DNA of 64,000 nucleotides from Litchfieldella qijiaojingensis (GCF_014651875.1 NZ_BMXS01000014.1:64372-128371), one strand, 5' to 3'; positions 8,592 through 18,290 are shown, counted from the first letter of the stretch. Program-made: numbers and translations. The notes: a model not told the origin generated them from the sequence alone.

Positions 8592-9983
8592 TCACTTCGA
8601 ATAACAATACGAATCCGATGAAGAATCCCCACCTTGCAGGCGGACCTGGTGGCCACGGTAGCGCGGGTCGAATTCGAGGAAGAAGTTCGGGTCCAGGCTC
8701 ATACCCCCTTTCGGCGGCACATCCAGTTTGACCATCCAGCCTTTCACTCCGTCGGGATAGAACTGTTCATCCCAGGCGGCATAAAGCGAATTGGTGAAGT
8801 AGACGCGGCGGCCATCGCGGCTGACCTCGACCATCTGTGGTCCACCATTCAGCGGCCCTTCTACTGAGGGAAGCGGCGAACGTCTGACGATGCCACCTAG
8901 CCGGACGAAACCGGTGGGCTTGGGATGGTAGGGATCCGTCACATCATACTGACGCAATTCTCCCGTACCCCAGCATGAAACGTACAGGAAGCGGTCGTCG
9001 GTCGACAGATTGATGTCGGTGATCAGCGGTGGCACCGCCTTGAAGCCCTTGAGCAATGGCGGCAGGTCGTCCGGCTTGGCGGCTTCCGCCGGGATCTCGA
9101 TGACCTTCTGAACCTTCCATTTGCCGTTATCCCGATGCCACAGCCATACGGAAGCCGACAGATCGTTCAGGCTCAATACGACACCGACGAAGCCGTAGAG
9201 CTTGTCGGGATGATGCGCCGGGCGCAGCTCCAGCACCATCTGGTGTTCCTTGCCGAGATCCAGTGTCTCGAGGTGTCGGCGCTCCTCGAGATTCCAGATG
9301 TGCATGCAATGGCCGTATTTGCCACCCAGCAGCAATTGAGGCTCGACACCGTTTTCGATCATGTTCGGTGTCGCCCATTCGCTGGTGACCATGACATCCT
9401 TCATGAGATGCCACCAGAAATCGTACGCGAAATACTGATCGCCCCGCTCGGCTTCCCAGGCTCCGCCAAGCTCGAAGTTATGTGCATCCATCAGGAGGAT
9501 ACCGCCCGGGCCTTCGCCATCGGGGGCACCCAGCGCGCTGATATAGATTCCGTCCGGCCCGCAATGGACGGTATGTGGTCGTGAATAGCCGGTTTTCTCG
9601 TGAACCTCTTGCGGCTCGATGACCTTATGCAGTTGGGGCGTCTTCGGATCGGGCTGAGTGTCGATCACATGGATTCGGGACGAACGGATACCCGGAACGA
9701 TGAGATAGCGCCGCTCCATGTGGTGATCATGCCCGGGACACAGGCAGGCGCTGCAGGCATTCCAGCCGAAACGGTGAAGCTCGTCGCCAGCATTCGGCAT
9801 CTCGAGCTGACCCACAATCTGAGCATACGTCGGCGAGTCGGGGTCGACGTCGACCACGGCCAGCCTATCGGGCTGCGGAGGGGCCTCGACATTGGGCATG
9901 GCGACGTAGGCGAGCTTCTCGGGCGGCGCCTTGGCTGCGTCAGCCGGAGACCGATAAAAGCTGGGATCGTGTGCCGTCGCCAT
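8592..9983 (-). CDS. SBP56-family protein (methanethiol oxidase-like)
   Basis: 463 residues, normal for the family. WNACSACLCPGHDHHMERRY matches the N-terminal CxxC region, and SSRIHVIDT, HTVHCGPDGIYISALG and the terminal HQVRLQGGDSSSD are family hallmarks of the beta-propeller SBP56 proteins, some of which oxidise methanethiol with copper. No signal peptide is seen, so this copy is probably cytosolic. Start chosen at the ATG behind AGGAGCCGCGAT, five codons inside the longest frame. Confidence 0.85.
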   Translation of the reverse strand: MATAHDPSFYRSPADAAKAPPEKLAYVAMPNVEAPPQPDRLAVVDVDPDSPTYAQIVGQLEMPNAGDELHRFGWNACSACLCPGHDHHMERRYLIVPGIRSSRIHVIDTQPDPKTPQLHKVIEPQEVHEKTGYSRPHTVHCGPDGIYISALGAPDGEGPGGILLMDAHNFELGGAWEAERGDQYFAYDFWWHLMKDVMVTSEWATPNMIENGVEPQLLLGGKYGHCMHIWNLEERRHLETLDLGKEHQMVLELRPAHHPDKLYGFVGVVLSLNDLSASVWLWHRDNGKWKVQKVIEIPAEAAKPDDLPPLLKGFKAVPPLITDINLSTDDRFLYVSCWGTGELRQYDVTDPYHPKPTGFVRLGGIVRRSPLPSVEGPLNGGPQMVEVSRDGRRVYFTNSLYAAWDEQFYPDGVKGWMVKLDVPPKGGMSLDPNFFLEFDPRYRGHQVRLQGGDSSSDSYCYSK

Positions 9984-10289
9984 ATCGCGGCTCCTCACAC
10001 TTGGCGGATGACCGGAACCATTGGCTACCCGGAAACTTCCCTATTGCCCAACGATAGTCGGCCATCGATAGGGCGGCAAGGTAATGAAGCGTAATGGCTA
10101 TGCCGAGGCGTCGGACTGCTAATATCCGGAATATCAATGAATTGTGAGCGCAAAGGCTTCGCCGCCACCGAGCGATGCAAGCCAGGCTGAGAATTCTGGC
10201 ATCACACCGCCGGTGGCATTGCCGAGACAACCTGGGCTCCGCAAAGCGAAGCCCATCGACTGATGCAGGATACCGGTACCGTTCGAGGT
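9984..10289. other. Intergenic region, probable SBP56 promoter
   Basis: No gene is supported. It must hold the promoter of the minus-strand SBP56 gene. A near-palindromic AATATCCGGAATATC sits at about 10122, a possible regulator site. Confidence 0.35.
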
Positions 10290-10505
10290 TCAGGTGCCGA
10301 TCTTCCAGATCTGAAGCAGCGGCTCCTTGATGCCATTGCGCCTGGCCACGTACTCGGCTTCGCGCCTCGCATTGGCCGCTTGCTCTACACTCATCGGACC
10401 TTCATCCGGCTCGCGTCGTGCCGTGATGATCGTTCGTCCCGCCCAATGTGTCCTGCCGATACCTTGGTGAAAGTGATCAACGTCGGCGGTGTGTTGAATG
10501 TGCAT
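10290..10505 (-). CDS. Small protein of unknown function
   Basis: 71 residues beginning MHIQHTADVDHFHQGIGR and ending LLQIWKIGT. The ATG has a good ribosome binding site (GGAGGG, seven bases upstream), the main reason to accept it. It is His-rich at the N-terminus (five His in 14 residues or so) and has a charged helical middle (SVEQAANARREAEYVARR). No family recognised. Confidence 0.5.
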   Translation of the reverse strand: MHIQHTADVDHFHQGIGRTHWAGRTIITARREPDEGPMSVEQAANARREAEYVARRNGIKEPLLQIWKIGT

Positions 10506-10705
10506 GGGATACCCTCCGGCTTGGGGTACATCTGAAGCTTCTTACAACCGAGTCTGTACGCTTTCGACGACAGGCTTATTGAAACATTAGTACACATTAG
10601 GTTACATTCAAGGGTCTTCCGTGCTCACTTTGACGGGTGTCGTTATTTGTGCCGGTGTGTGATCGTTGACTACGATCCAGATATCGCCGGTCGTTTGAAA
10701 AGCCG

Positions 10706-11623
10706 ATGCCCAGGTGCCTCGCTTCATCGCCAACCGTGTCGTCAAGACATGGGAATGATGTGGTCGTCATTCTCTGCCTGTTGCTCGTGTGGCTGTCTCT
10801 GCCACCGGCCATGGCTCAGGGTACGCCACTCCGCGATCAGTGGATCGAGGCGATCGCCGGCTCGCCGTTGGATGAACCGCTTCAGGTGGTATCCGAAGAA
10901 CGGCGCTACTCCGTGAGCGGCAGTGTTTTTGCCCGCATTCCCCATCCTCTTGAAACGCTGGCCATCGAGCTGCAGTCCGCAGCGGCCTGGTGCGAGATCA
11001 TGTTTCTCCACCTCAACGTCGAGGCCTGTCTGCATGAGGAAGAAGAGGGCGCCGACGCGACCGGGTTGCACGTCTATGTCGGCAGGCAAGACTACCAACC
11101 GCTTACTGAGGCGGAGCGGCTCGATCTGAACCTGCGTCTCGTGGCGGCGTATGACCAGTATTTCGCCACCGTGCTGGAAGGCGACCAGGGCCCATACAGC
11201 ACTCGTGCTTTCCGTCTCCAGTTGCAGGCAATGCCATATAGCGAGGACGAGAGCCTGGTTCACTTGCGCTACTCACTGGTTTTCGGCTTGCCCGCACGGC
11301 TTGCCATGTCGGCCTATTTCACCTTTGGTGGTCGGCATCGCGAGGGGTTTACCGTCGAGGGTTATGAGGCGGATGGGGAGCCACGTTACGTGGGCGGCGT
11401 ACGCGGCATGATCGAGCGCAATGTCATGCGCTTCTACCTGGCGCTGGAAGTCCATCTCGAGACGCGAATGGTGTCCGAGTCCGAGCGGCTCGACGAGCGC
11501 CTGAAGCGATGGTTCGCGGCGACTGAGCGCTACCCGCGTCAGCTCCGCGAGATGGATGAACAGGCTTATCTCGAGCAGAAACGCCGCGAATACGCACGCC
11601 AGCAAGCCTTGCGGAGCGAGTGA
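10706..11623 (+). CDS. Exported protein of unknown function
   Basis: 305 residues. After an 18-residue polar stretch comes a hydrophobic core (VVVILCLLLVWLSL) and an AMA cleavage site, a Sec signal peptide; GTG codons inside could be the true start because no strong Shine-Dalgarno precedes the ATG. The mature protein has a pair of Cys (AAWCEIMF, VEACLHEE) likely to form a disulphide and a basic, Arg-rich C-terminal helix. No domain recognised. Confidence 0.6.
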   Translation: MPRCLASSPTVSSRHGNDVVVILCLLLVWLSLPPAMAQGTPLRDQWIEAIAGSPLDEPLQVVSEERRYSVSGSVFARIPHPLETLAIELQSAAAWCEIMFLHLNVEACLHEEEEGADATGLHVYVGRQDYQPLTEAERLDLNLRLVAAYDQYFATVLEGDQGPYSTRAFRLQLQAMPYSEDESLVHLRYSLVFGLPARLAMSAYFTFGGRHREGFTVEGYEADGEPRYVGGVRGMIERNVMRFYLALEVHLETRMVSESERLDERLKRWFAATERYPRQLREMDEQAYLEQKRREYARQQALRSE

Positions 11624-11652
11624 TCCGCACGTGAGCAACTAGACCGCACCAC

Positions 11653-13392
11653 TTAGCCGGTGGCGTTTCCCGGTATCGGTATCGTGCGGGTCACATAGCC
11701 CAGCCGCGGTCCGCCGATGCGCACCGTGACCTCTCCTTCGCCCTGGACGATCCAGCGGACATTGGCCTGGTGGCCATTGCCGCGCGAACGCTGGAACCAA
11801 GGCATCAGCGACGCCTCACCCAACCCTCGCCCCCAGCCATCCAGGTGACCCAGCGTCTGACGGCCCTTCCCGGGGTCCTGAAGCCGGCAGCCCACGGCAC
11901 TGGCTTGCGCGTCCACGCCCGTGTTCCATGGCCGTTCTCGAGCGGCATTGAGCCCATAGCTGGGCAAGTAGCCGCGATTCTCCACCGTGACCCGTAACTC
12001 CCGATAGCCATCTCCGAGCGGCGTGCAGCGTACGTTCGCTATCGCCAGCCGGGGCACCAGTGCCGCAACACGTAGCCAGTAGGCGACCATGCCGTCGCAA
12101 ATCGCCGGCAATATCTCGGGTGGCGGGTTCCATATACCGACGACCGGGTCCAGCCCTCCGACCTCCAACTCGCCTAGTTGCGGATGACGTAAGGTTTGCC
12201 AGGGGTGGAACAGACGCTGCCGGTTATGTTCCGTATCCCATTGCGCCAGCCATTCCATGTCCTCTCGGTCGAAGGCCGTGTAGTGTTCCACGAAGCGCTT
12301 TGGGCGAGGACGGTCCATCCGTTTAAACAGGTCCCATAGCTCGCAGACCAGTGCCACACAGCCCCGCTGATGGTAGGCAAATTCGGTGAGATCGCCATGC
12401 AGTGGGGTATCGGGCTGATAGGTGAATTCCTCGTAGCCACTGACGGTGGGATAGCCGACAAAGGATCGCCCCCAAGCAGCCAGTTGCTGGTAGATGGCCA
12501 GGTCTCCCTGATCCATGCGGCTATCCGGTGCATCGATGAGCGGGCGAATGAACACGCCGCCGAAGGTATGCAGGTTCAGCCAGGCATAGAGGTTTGGGTG
12601 AGCGATGGCGAAATCGATGACGGCGCGTGTCTCGGGTTCGGAGCCGGGATACTGGCCGGCACCGACCTGTTCCGGTTCCGGTTGCCAGCTCCAAGGGAAA
12701 TTGCGGTTGAAGTCCGGCGTGCCTTGCAGCCATTGGGGCTCGGGGATCGTCTCGCCGTCCCAGTTCTCGATGACCCCTTCGGGATAGAGTTGCCAATAGG
12801 GCGGTGGGTCGTCGACCTGGCGCGGCAGCATCAGGCCGGGATACTTGGGTGATGCCACGAAGTCTCCAGCCTCATCATCGATGCGCATGTAACGGCAATG
12901 GCCGTCGCCGTCCAAGTCCTTGGCGCGCCAATGGGGCCCGTCGACGGAATCCGGCGTTCGCCGCGGCGCGGAGCGTACGAAACCGCTCTGCCTGAGCACT
13001 TGCTCGGCACCATCCGGAGAGATGCGTGGGCATACGTAGAACAGGACGTCTTGCAGGAATTGGCGAAGATGCTCGGGGACATCGCCGGGCAGGGGAAGCG
13101 ACTCGGTGTGCAGGGCCAGTGCCGCCTCGGCGACCGCCAGCGCGACACTGGAACCGGCCAACTCGGTGCCGTGCATGTTGCCGTCCACCCACACAGCGGG
13201 ACGAGGGCGCTCGGGCTCAGGGCCAATGGTGAGCACCCAGATCTCCTGCCCCTTGGGGCTAATACCGATGCTTTGCAGATGAGCCAGGTGCGGATAGGCC
13301 TGAACCCACGCCTTGAGCTGACGAGTCAGCGCGTCATGGCTCAGATAGCGATGCCGGAAACGGCTATCGTGTACATCCCGTCCCATGTCCAT
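11653..13392 (-). CDS. M14-family zinc carboxypeptidase-like protein
   Basis: 579 residues. The first zinc motif is HGTELAGS (His-x-x-Glu), the third ligand lies in NLHTFGG, and DFNRNFPWSW provides the conserved Asn-Arg substrate-binding pair; a C-terminal catalytic Glu is probable in LVCELWD. The last ~130 residues form a beta-rich extension (VRVTVENRGYLPSYG style). No signal peptide, so likely cytosolic. It could act on D-amino-acid or gamma-glutamyl peptides as some M14 members do. Two Met codons compete for the start. Confidence 0.8.
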   Translation of the reverse strand: MDMGRDVHDSRFRHRYLSHDALTRQLKAWVQAYPHLAHLQSIGISPKGQEIWVLTIGPEPERPRPAVWVDGNMHGTELAGSSVALAVAEAALALHTESLPLPGDVPEHLRQFLQDVLFYVCPRISPDGAEQVLRQSGFVRSAPRRTPDSVDGPHWRAKDLDGDGHCRYMRIDDEAGDFVASPKYPGLMLPRQVDDPPPYWQLYPEGVIENWDGETIPEPQWLQGTPDFNRNFPWSWQPEPEQVGAGQYPGSEPETRAVIDFAIAHPNLYAWLNLHTFGGVFIRPLIDAPDSRMDQGDLAIYQQLAAWGRSFVGYPTVSGYEEFTYQPDTPLHGDLTEFAYHQRGCVALVCELWDLFKRMDRPRPKRFVEHYTAFDREDMEWLAQWDTEHNRQRLFHPWQTLRHPQLGELEVGGLDPVVGIWNPPPEILPAICDGMVAYWLRVAALVPRLAIANVRCTPLGDGYRELRVTVENRGYLPSYGLNAARERPWNTGVDAQASAVGCRLQDPGKGRQTLGHLDGWGRGLGEASLMPWFQRSRGNGHQANVRWIVQGEGEVTVRIGGPRLGYVTRTIPIPGNATG

Positions 13393-13426
13393 GCCCCCGG
13401 TTGGCCATGCCTGGAGACATTATGGC

Positions 13427-13840
13427 TCAAACCTCAACCTTGCCGCGTAGCGCCTTGGTCTTTCCCTTGCGGGTCTTGTTGTCCACCCGGCGCCGCTTGG
13501 AGCCTTTCGTTGGTTTGGTGGCTTTGCGGGCTTTTTGCTGTTTCACCGCACCTTGGATGAGTTCTTTCAGCCGCTGCAGCGCATCTTCCTTGTTTTGCTC
13601 CAGCGTGCGGTAGTTCTGCGCCTTGATGATGACGACACCCTCCTTGCTGATGCGTTGATCGGACAATTGCATCAGGCGTTCCTTGTAGAAGGGGGGCAAG
13701 CTGGAATGCAGGATATCGAAACGCAGATGTACTGCAGAGGCTACCTTGTTGACGTTCTGACCGCCCGCTCCTTGGGCGCGGATCTGGCTGATGTCGATTT
13801 CCCAGTCGGCCAGTTCGACTGTGTTGGAGATACGCAGCAT
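13427..13840 (-). CDS. arfB: Alternative ribosome-rescue factor ArfB
   Basis: 137 residues. RAQGAGGQNVNKV carries the GGQ tripeptide that hydrolyses peptidyl-tRNA, and the C-terminal tail is long and very basic (KQQKARKATKPTKGSKRRR), which inserts into the empty mRNA channel. Length and order fit ArfB (YaeJ), not RF1/RF2, as the codon-recognition domain is absent. Start at the ATG giving MLRISNTVELADWEID; upstream in-frame codons lack similarity to the family. Confidence 0.93.
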   Translation of the reverse strand: MLRISNTVELADWEIDISQIRAQGAGGQNVNKVASAVHLRFDILHSSLPPFYKERLMQLSDQRISKEGVVIIKAQNYRTLEQNKEDALQRLKELIQGAVKQQKARKATKPTKGSKRRRVDNKTRKGKTKALRGKVEV

Positions 13841-14015
13841 GTCAGCCTCGTCGGTGGTCAGGCCTGGCGGTGCAGTGTGGGCATCATGGCGACCTACCAT
13901 ATCACATCACCTATCAGGGTGATCCTCCTGCGTGACCGTCTCAGGGCTTTATAGGGAGGCGGCACGCTATTTCCTTGAAAATCCTGAGGTTTCGTTGTCT
14001 GGGTGAGACAGCGTC

Positions 14016-14082
14016 GCAAATATATTTGCCAGTTAATGGCAAAAATCTTGTCATTTTACGATTTATGGGCAAATATATTTTC
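14016..14082. promoter_or_regulatory. Paired palindromic operator candidates upstream of the ABC operon
   Basis: A perfect 14-base palindrome GCAAATATATTTGC (14016-14029) is repeated almost exactly at 14069-14082 (last pair changed), so that AAATATATTTGCC and GGCAAATATATTT also form a 13-bp inverted repeat. The surroundings are AT-rich while the operon downstream is very GC-rich. Most likely binding sites for the RpiR-type regulator encoded as the fifth gene of the operon; that assignment is inference. Confidence 0.55.
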
Positions 14083-14094
14083 ATGTCGCCGCTA

Positions 14095-14161
14095 GGAGCC
14101 TGCCGGATTTGACCGAAAGCCCGGGTTTCGCAGCAGATCAGCGTTAAGTCCGACAGGCTCC
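14095..14161. repeat. 67-bp element bounded by 12-bp inverted repeats
   Basis: GGAGCCTGCCGG and CCGACAGGCTCC face each other with one mismatch, 43 bases apart, just before the ABC operon. The form suggests a palindromic intergenic repeat or a tiny MITE-like element; as RNA it would be a long weak hairpin in the 5' leader. No second copy occurs in this window. Confidence 0.4.
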
Positions 14162-14205
14162 CAGGCACCGCCTCCGCCTCAACAACAACACGCGAGGAAC
14201 CACCC

Positions 14206-14946
14206 ATGAAGACCCTGATCACCGGGGCCGCCCTCGGCCTCTCCCTGACCGTCGCCGCCCAGGCCACTGCTGCCGAACGCTTGCTCGTCGCCACCGACAC
14301 CGCCTTCGTGCCCTTCGAGTTCGTGGAAAATGGCGAGTACGTCGGCTTCGACATCGACCTCTGGGCCGCCATTGCCGAGGAGAATGGCTGGGAGTACGAG
14401 CTGCGCCCGATGGACTTCTCCGGCATCATTCCCGCCCTGCAGACCGGCCAGGTCGACGTGGCCCTGGCGGGCATCACCATCCGCCCCGACCGCGAGGAGG
14501 TGATCGACTTCTCCGACGGCTACTACGACAGCGGCTTCACCCTGCTGGTCCCGTCCGGCAGCGACATCCAGAGTGCAGCCGACCTGGCCGGCAAGAGTCT
14601 CGCGGTGAAGATGGGCACCTCTTCGGCGGACTACGCCGACGAGCACTTCACCGAGACCGCCATCCGCAAGCTGCCCAATATCGACAACGCCTACCTGGAG
14701 CTGCGTACCGGGCGCGTCGATGCCGCCATGCACGACACCCCCAACGTGCTCTATTACGTCGCCACCGCCGGCAATGGTCAGGTCGAGGCGGTGGGCGAGA
14801 CGATGATGGCCCACGAATACGGCATCGGCTTCCCCAAGGGCAGCGAGCTGGTCGATGAGGTGAATGCCGCCCTGGCCGCGATGCGCGAGGACGGCCGCTA
14901 CGTCGAGATCTACGCGAAGTGGTTCGGCTCCCGTCCCACCGAGTGA
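14206..14946 (+). CDS. Polar amino-acid ABC transporter, periplasmic binding protein
   Basis: 246 residues: signal peptide ([21 protein letters not shown]), then the SBP_bac_3 fold with [20 protein letters not shown], the family signature region, and [23 protein letters not shown]. Close in form to GlnH/FliY-type binding proteins for glutamine, histidine or opines. It lacks extra Cys. First gene of a five-gene operon that is more GC-rich than its surroundings. Confidence 0.88.
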   Translation: MKTLITGAALGLSLTVAAQATAAERLLVATDTAFVPFEFVENGEYVGFDIDLWAAIAEENGWEYELRPMDFSGIIPALQTGQVDVALAGITIRPDREEVIDFSDGYYDSGFTLLVPSGSDIQSAADLAGKSLAVKMGTSSADYADEHFTETAIRKLPNIDNAYLELRTGRVDAAMHDTPNVLYYVATAGNGQVEAVGETMMAHEYGIGFPKGSELVDEVNAALAAMREDGRYVEIYAKWFGSRPTE

Positions 14947-14978
14947 ACCCGTCCGAGCCTTCTGTTTCGAGGTGACCC

Positions 14979-15635
14979 ATGAATACCGACTGGTCCGTCA
15001 TCACCGGCTTCCTGCCGGAGCTGCTCGATGGCGCCGAGATGACCCTCTACATCACCCTGGTGGGGCTCGCCGGCGGCATGGCGGTGGGCGTCGTGGCCGG
15101 CCTGATGCGCGCCTACGGCCACTGGACGCTCAACTACGTCGCCATGGCCTACATCGAGCTGATCCGCGGCACCCCCATCGTGGTGCAGGTGATGTTCCTC
15201 TACTTCGCCCTGCCGGTGCTGGCCAGCATCCGCATCGACCCGCTGACGGCGGCGATGATCGCCATCGTCGTCAACGCCGGCGCCTATATCGCCGAGATCG
15301 TGCGCGGCGCCTTGCAGTCGATCAGCCGCGGCCTAGCCGAGGCGGGGCTGGCGCTGGGCTTGCCGCGCTGGAAGGTGCTGGTCTATATCGTCGGCCCCTT
15401 GGCGTTCCGGCGCCTGATCCCGCCACTGGGCAACCAGTGCATCGTCAGCCTCAAGGACACTTCGCTGTTCATTGTGATCGGTGTCAGCGAGCTGACCCGC
15501 ACCGGTCAGGAGATCATGGCGGCCAACTTCCGCGCGGTGGAGATATGGACCGCCATTGCCGCGATCTACCTGATCATGACCGGCACCCTGACCCTGTTGC
15601 TGCGGGTCATCGAGAGGAGGCTGCGGATCCTATGA
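14979..15635 (+). CDS. Polar amino-acid ABC transporter permease (HisM/GlnP type)
   Basis: 218 residues with about five membrane helices and the EAA loop REGIon reading [32 protein letters not shown], where the ATPase docks. [18 protein letters not shown] is the conserved N-terminal signature of the His/Glu/Gln/Arg/opine permeases. A single permease gene implies a homodimer. The stop overlaps the next start (ATGA). Confidence 0.9.
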   Translation: MNTDWSVITGFLPELLDGAEMTLYITLVGLAGGMAVGVVAGLMRAYGHWTLNYVAMAYIELIRGTPIVVQVMFLYFALPVLASIRIDPLTAAMIAIVVNAGAYIAEIVRGALQSISRGLAEAGLALGLPRWKVLVYIVGPLAFRRLIPPLGNQCIVSLKDTSLFIVIGVSELTRTGQEIMAANFRAVEIWTAIAAIYLIMTGTLTLLLRVIERRLRIL

Positions 15636-16360
15636 GCATCATTCAATTCCGCGGCGTGTCGAAGCACTTCGATGAGCTGCGAGTGCTGGACGAGGTCGAC
15701 CTAAGCATCGAGCAGGGAGAGGTAGTGGTGCTGATCGGTCCCTCGGGCTCGGGCAAGTCCACCCTGCTGCGCTGCATCAACGGCCTGGAGCAAATCACTG
15801 GCGGCGACCTGCGGGTCGACGACATCAGTGTGCTGGCCGGCAACGCCCGGCTGCGCGAGATCCGCCAGGAGGCCGGCATGGTCTTCCAGCAGTTCAACCT
15901 CTTCCCCCAGCTCACCGCGCTGCAGAACGTCGCCTTCGGGCCGCGTCACGTGCGCGGCAAGAGCCGCCGGGAAGCGGAGGAGATCGGCCTCGAGCTGCTC
16001 GACAAGGTGGGCCTCAAGGAGCGCGCCCACCACTATCCCGCCGAGCTCTCCGGGGGCCAGCAGCAGCGAGTGGCCATCGCCCGGGCCCTGGCCGTGCGTC
16101 CCAAGGTGATGCTGTTCGACGAGCCCACCTCGGCACTGGACCCCGAACTCAAGCAGGAGGTGCTCAACGTGATGCGCAACCTGGCCGAGGAGGGCATGAC
16201 CATGGTGGTGGTGACCCACGAGATGGCCTTCGCCCGCCAGGTGGGCTCGCGGCTGATATTCATGGAGCATGGCAAGATCGCGGTGGATGGCGACCCCTGC
16301 GAGATGCTCTGCAATCCCACCAACCCTCGGCTGAAGGACTTCCTGCGCCATGTCCATTGA
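15632..16360 (+). CDS. Polar amino-acid ABC transporter ATPase (GlnQ type)
   Basis: 242 residues with Walker [11 protein letters not shown]-loop ([13 protein letters not shown]), signature [15 protein letters not shown], Walker [13 protein letters not shown] and H-switch VVTHE. The strong similarity to GlnQ/HisP fits the binding protein and permease before it. Its ATG overlaps the permease TGA by four bases, and its end overlaps the start of the next gene by 11 bases. Confidence 0.93.
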   Translation: MSIIQFRGVSKHFDELRVLDEVDLSIEQGEVVVLIGPSGSGKSTLLRCINGLEQITGGDLRVDDISVLAGNARLREIRQEAGMVFQQFNLFPQLTALQNVAFGPRHVRGKSRREAEEIGLELLDKVGLKERAHHYPAELSGGQQQRVAIARALAVRPKVMLFDEPTSALDPELKQEVLNVMRNLAEEGMTMVVVTHEMAFARQVGSRLIFMEHGKIAVDGDPCEMLCNPTNPRLKDFLRHVH

Positions 16361-17387
16361 TCTCTCATCCCCGGTGGCGCGTCGGCTGGGTTGGCTCGAC
16401 GCCGCCGGCAGTCACTACGAGATTGGCCTGGCCCTGGGGCGGCGCGGACAGCGCGCGGTCCATGAACGGCTGCTGGATAGCGAGATGTGGCGCACCATCA
16501 CCCACCAGCGTCATGCCCTGACGGTAGCGCGCATGCTGGCCACCACCCGGGAGCGGCTGCCCTGGGTGGTGGAGGAGCTCGAGGGGTTAGCGGCGGGCCT
16601 CGAACTGCCGCTGGAGACGATATTCGCCTGGAACTGCCGCGGTGACCTGCTGGCCAACTGTCCCGATGGCTGTACTACCGTGATCCTGCCAGGAGAGACC
16701 CCCTGCATCGCTCACAACGAGGACGGTCTGCCGTGCCTCGATGGTGAGGCCTTCCTGGCCCGGGTGCGGCCCGATGACCAGCCGGGTTTCCTGGCCTTCT
16801 GTTATCCCGGCTCGATCCCCGGCCACACCTTCGTCCTCACCGAGGCCGGCATCGTCCAGACGGTGAACAACCTGCGCCTCACCGGTGTGGTGCCCGAGCT
16901 GCCACGCATGGTGCTGGCCCGCGCCATGCTGGCCCAGCCCGACCTGGCGGCCATCGAGGCGCTGCTGGCGGCTGCCCCGGTCGGCGGCGGCTTCCACTTC
17001 ACCCTGGCCCAACAGGGCTTGGCCGAGGTGCTGAGCCTGGAGGTCGGCGGGGGCAGGGTCTCGCGGCGGCGTATCGAGGCGGCCAGCGTGCACGCCAACC
17101 ATGCCTTGCACTTGGTGGCGGCCCAGATCGTTACCGACTCTTCGGCGGATCGGCAGCGGCGTGGCGAGGCGCTGCTCGCGGGTGGCGAGTGCGACCCCCT
17201 GGCCATTCTCGGCGACAGCGGCGGGGCAGGGCTGCCCATCTACCGCCGCGAGGCAGACGACCCCGATCACGAGAATACCCTTGCGACAGGCGTCTTCCGG
17301 TTGCTAAATGACGGTATTCATTGGGAAGTGCATGCACCCGGAGACCGTCGACCCTACCATGGCACCTGCTACACCCTCTTCGACTGA
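16350..17387 (+). CDS. C45-type Ntn hydrolase (acyl-CoA:6-APA acyltransferase-like)
   Basis: 345 residues. NCPDGCTTVIL holds the Gly107-Cys108 pair at which members of the C45 (penicillin acyltransferase-like) family self-cleave to expose an N-terminal Cys nucleophile; CIAHNEDG just after is the conserved Asn/Glu-rich loop, and NNLRLTG supplies the oxyanion Asn. The family hydrolyses or forms amides. Encoded between a polar amino-acid transporter and an RpiR regulator, it may cleave an imported N-acylated or conjugated amino acid; this is inferred from context. Confidence 0.75.
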   Translation: MSIDLSSPVARRLGWLDAAGSHYEIGLALGRRGQRAVHERLLDSEMWRTITHQRHALTVARMLATTRERLPWVVEELEGLAAGLELPLETIFAWNCRGDLLANCPDGCTTVILPGETPCIAHNEDGLPCLDGEAFLARVRPDDQPGFLAFCYPGSIPGHTFVLTEAGIVQTVNNLRLTGVVPELPRMVLARAMLAQPDLAAIEALLAAAPVGGGFHFTLAQQGLAEVLSLEVGGGRVSRRRIEAASVHANHALHLVAAQIVTDSSADRQRRGEALLAGGECDPLAILGDSGGAGLPIYRREADDPDHENTLATGVFRLLNDGIHWEVHAPGDRRPYHGTCYTLFD

Positions 17388-18285
17388 CCGGCACACAGCG
17401 CCCCGCGACCTGGGGGCGCTGCGCGCCCTGTCGCTGGCCATCGCCCGCGGCGAGACAGACCTGCACCTCGGGCCCAAGGCCCAGGAGGTGCTGGCGCAAC
17501 TGCTCGAGCTGAGCGGCGACCAGGCGCTGCTGTCGATCTCCACCCTGGCCCGGCGCCTGGAGGTCAATCCCTCGACCATCTCGCGCCTGGCCCGGGCACT
17601 CGGCTACGAGCGCTTCGGTGAGCTGCAGAGCATTCTGCTCAGCGAGCGCCTCGACGGTTCCCGCTCTTTCTATCGCCAGCACGCTACTGCGGCCTTGGCC
17701 GCCGACCGCGGGGACCTGCTCGCCCAGGCCCGTCAGTTGGGCCGCGAGCACTGTCACAACATCGAACGCTTTCTGGACGGCCTCTCCAACACCGACCTGG
17801 AGGCCTTCGCCGAGCGGGTGATGGGAGCGGGGCGGGTGCGCCTCTACGGGGTGCGCCAGTTCCACGCCTTCGCCAGTTTCCTGGCCTACGGACTGGCCAT
17901 GCTGCGCGCCGATGTAGCCCTGCTCGGCGGCAGCGACCAGGGGGTGGCCGAGGGGCTCGCCGCCCTATCGCCGGGCGACGTGCTGATCGCCGCCAGTTGC
18001 AAGCCCTACACCCGGCAGGTGGTGGAGGTATGTCGCGCCGCCCAGGACCATGGCATCCGCGTGATCGCGGTGACCGACTTCGCCAGCTCGCCGCTGGTGC
18101 GCCACTCCGAGCTGGCGATCCTGGCGCCCCACGAGAGTAGCTTCGTCTCCAACAGCATGGTCGCCTTCGCCGCTGCCGCGGAGTGTCTGGTCAATGCCTG
18201 CGCTACCCATGGCGGCGAGGCAGCGGCCCAAGCGCTCAGCCGCCGCGACCTCTTCATCGAGACCCTGGGCATCGAGCAGCCCTGA
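17332..18285 (+). CDS. RpiR-family transcriptional regulator
   Basis: About 317 residues: N-terminal HTH_6 domain (ISTLARRLEVNPSTISRLARALGYERFGELQSIL, the recognition helix included) and a C-terminal SIS sugar-isomerase-like domain (VRLYGVRQFHAFASF, PGDVLIAASCKPYTRQVVEVC). It overlaps the end of the hydrolase gene, so it is in the same transcript. The start is uncertain: Met codons lie at 17308, 17332 and 17359; I took the one behind GGGAAG. Likely ligand is a small metabolite of the pathway. Confidence 0.8.
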   Translation: MHPETVDPTMAPATPSSTDRHTAPRDLGALRALSLAIARGETDLHLGPKAQEVLAQLLELSGDQALLSISTLARRLEVNPSTISRLARALGYERFGELQSILLSERLDGSRSFYRQHATAALAADRGDLLAQARQLGREHCHNIERFLDGLSNTDLEAFAERVMGAGRVRLYGVRQFHAFASFLAYGLAMLRADVALLGGSDQGVAEGLAALSPGDVLIAASCKPYTRQVVEVCRAAQDHGIRVIAVTDFASSPLVRHSELAILAPHESSFVSNSMVAFAAAAECLVNACATHGGEAAAQALSRRDLFIETLGIEQP

Positions 18286-18290
18286 GGGCC

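Noticed and set aside
8592..8594. Selenocysteine at the SBP56 TGA
   Set aside because: No stem-loop of bacterial SECIS type follows the TGA, and the upstream protein already has the family's normal length.
14179..17865. Long minus-strand frames opposite the ABC operon
   Set aside because: High GC content makes antisense frames open; they lack domains and ribosome binding sites, while the plus-strand genes have clear motifs.
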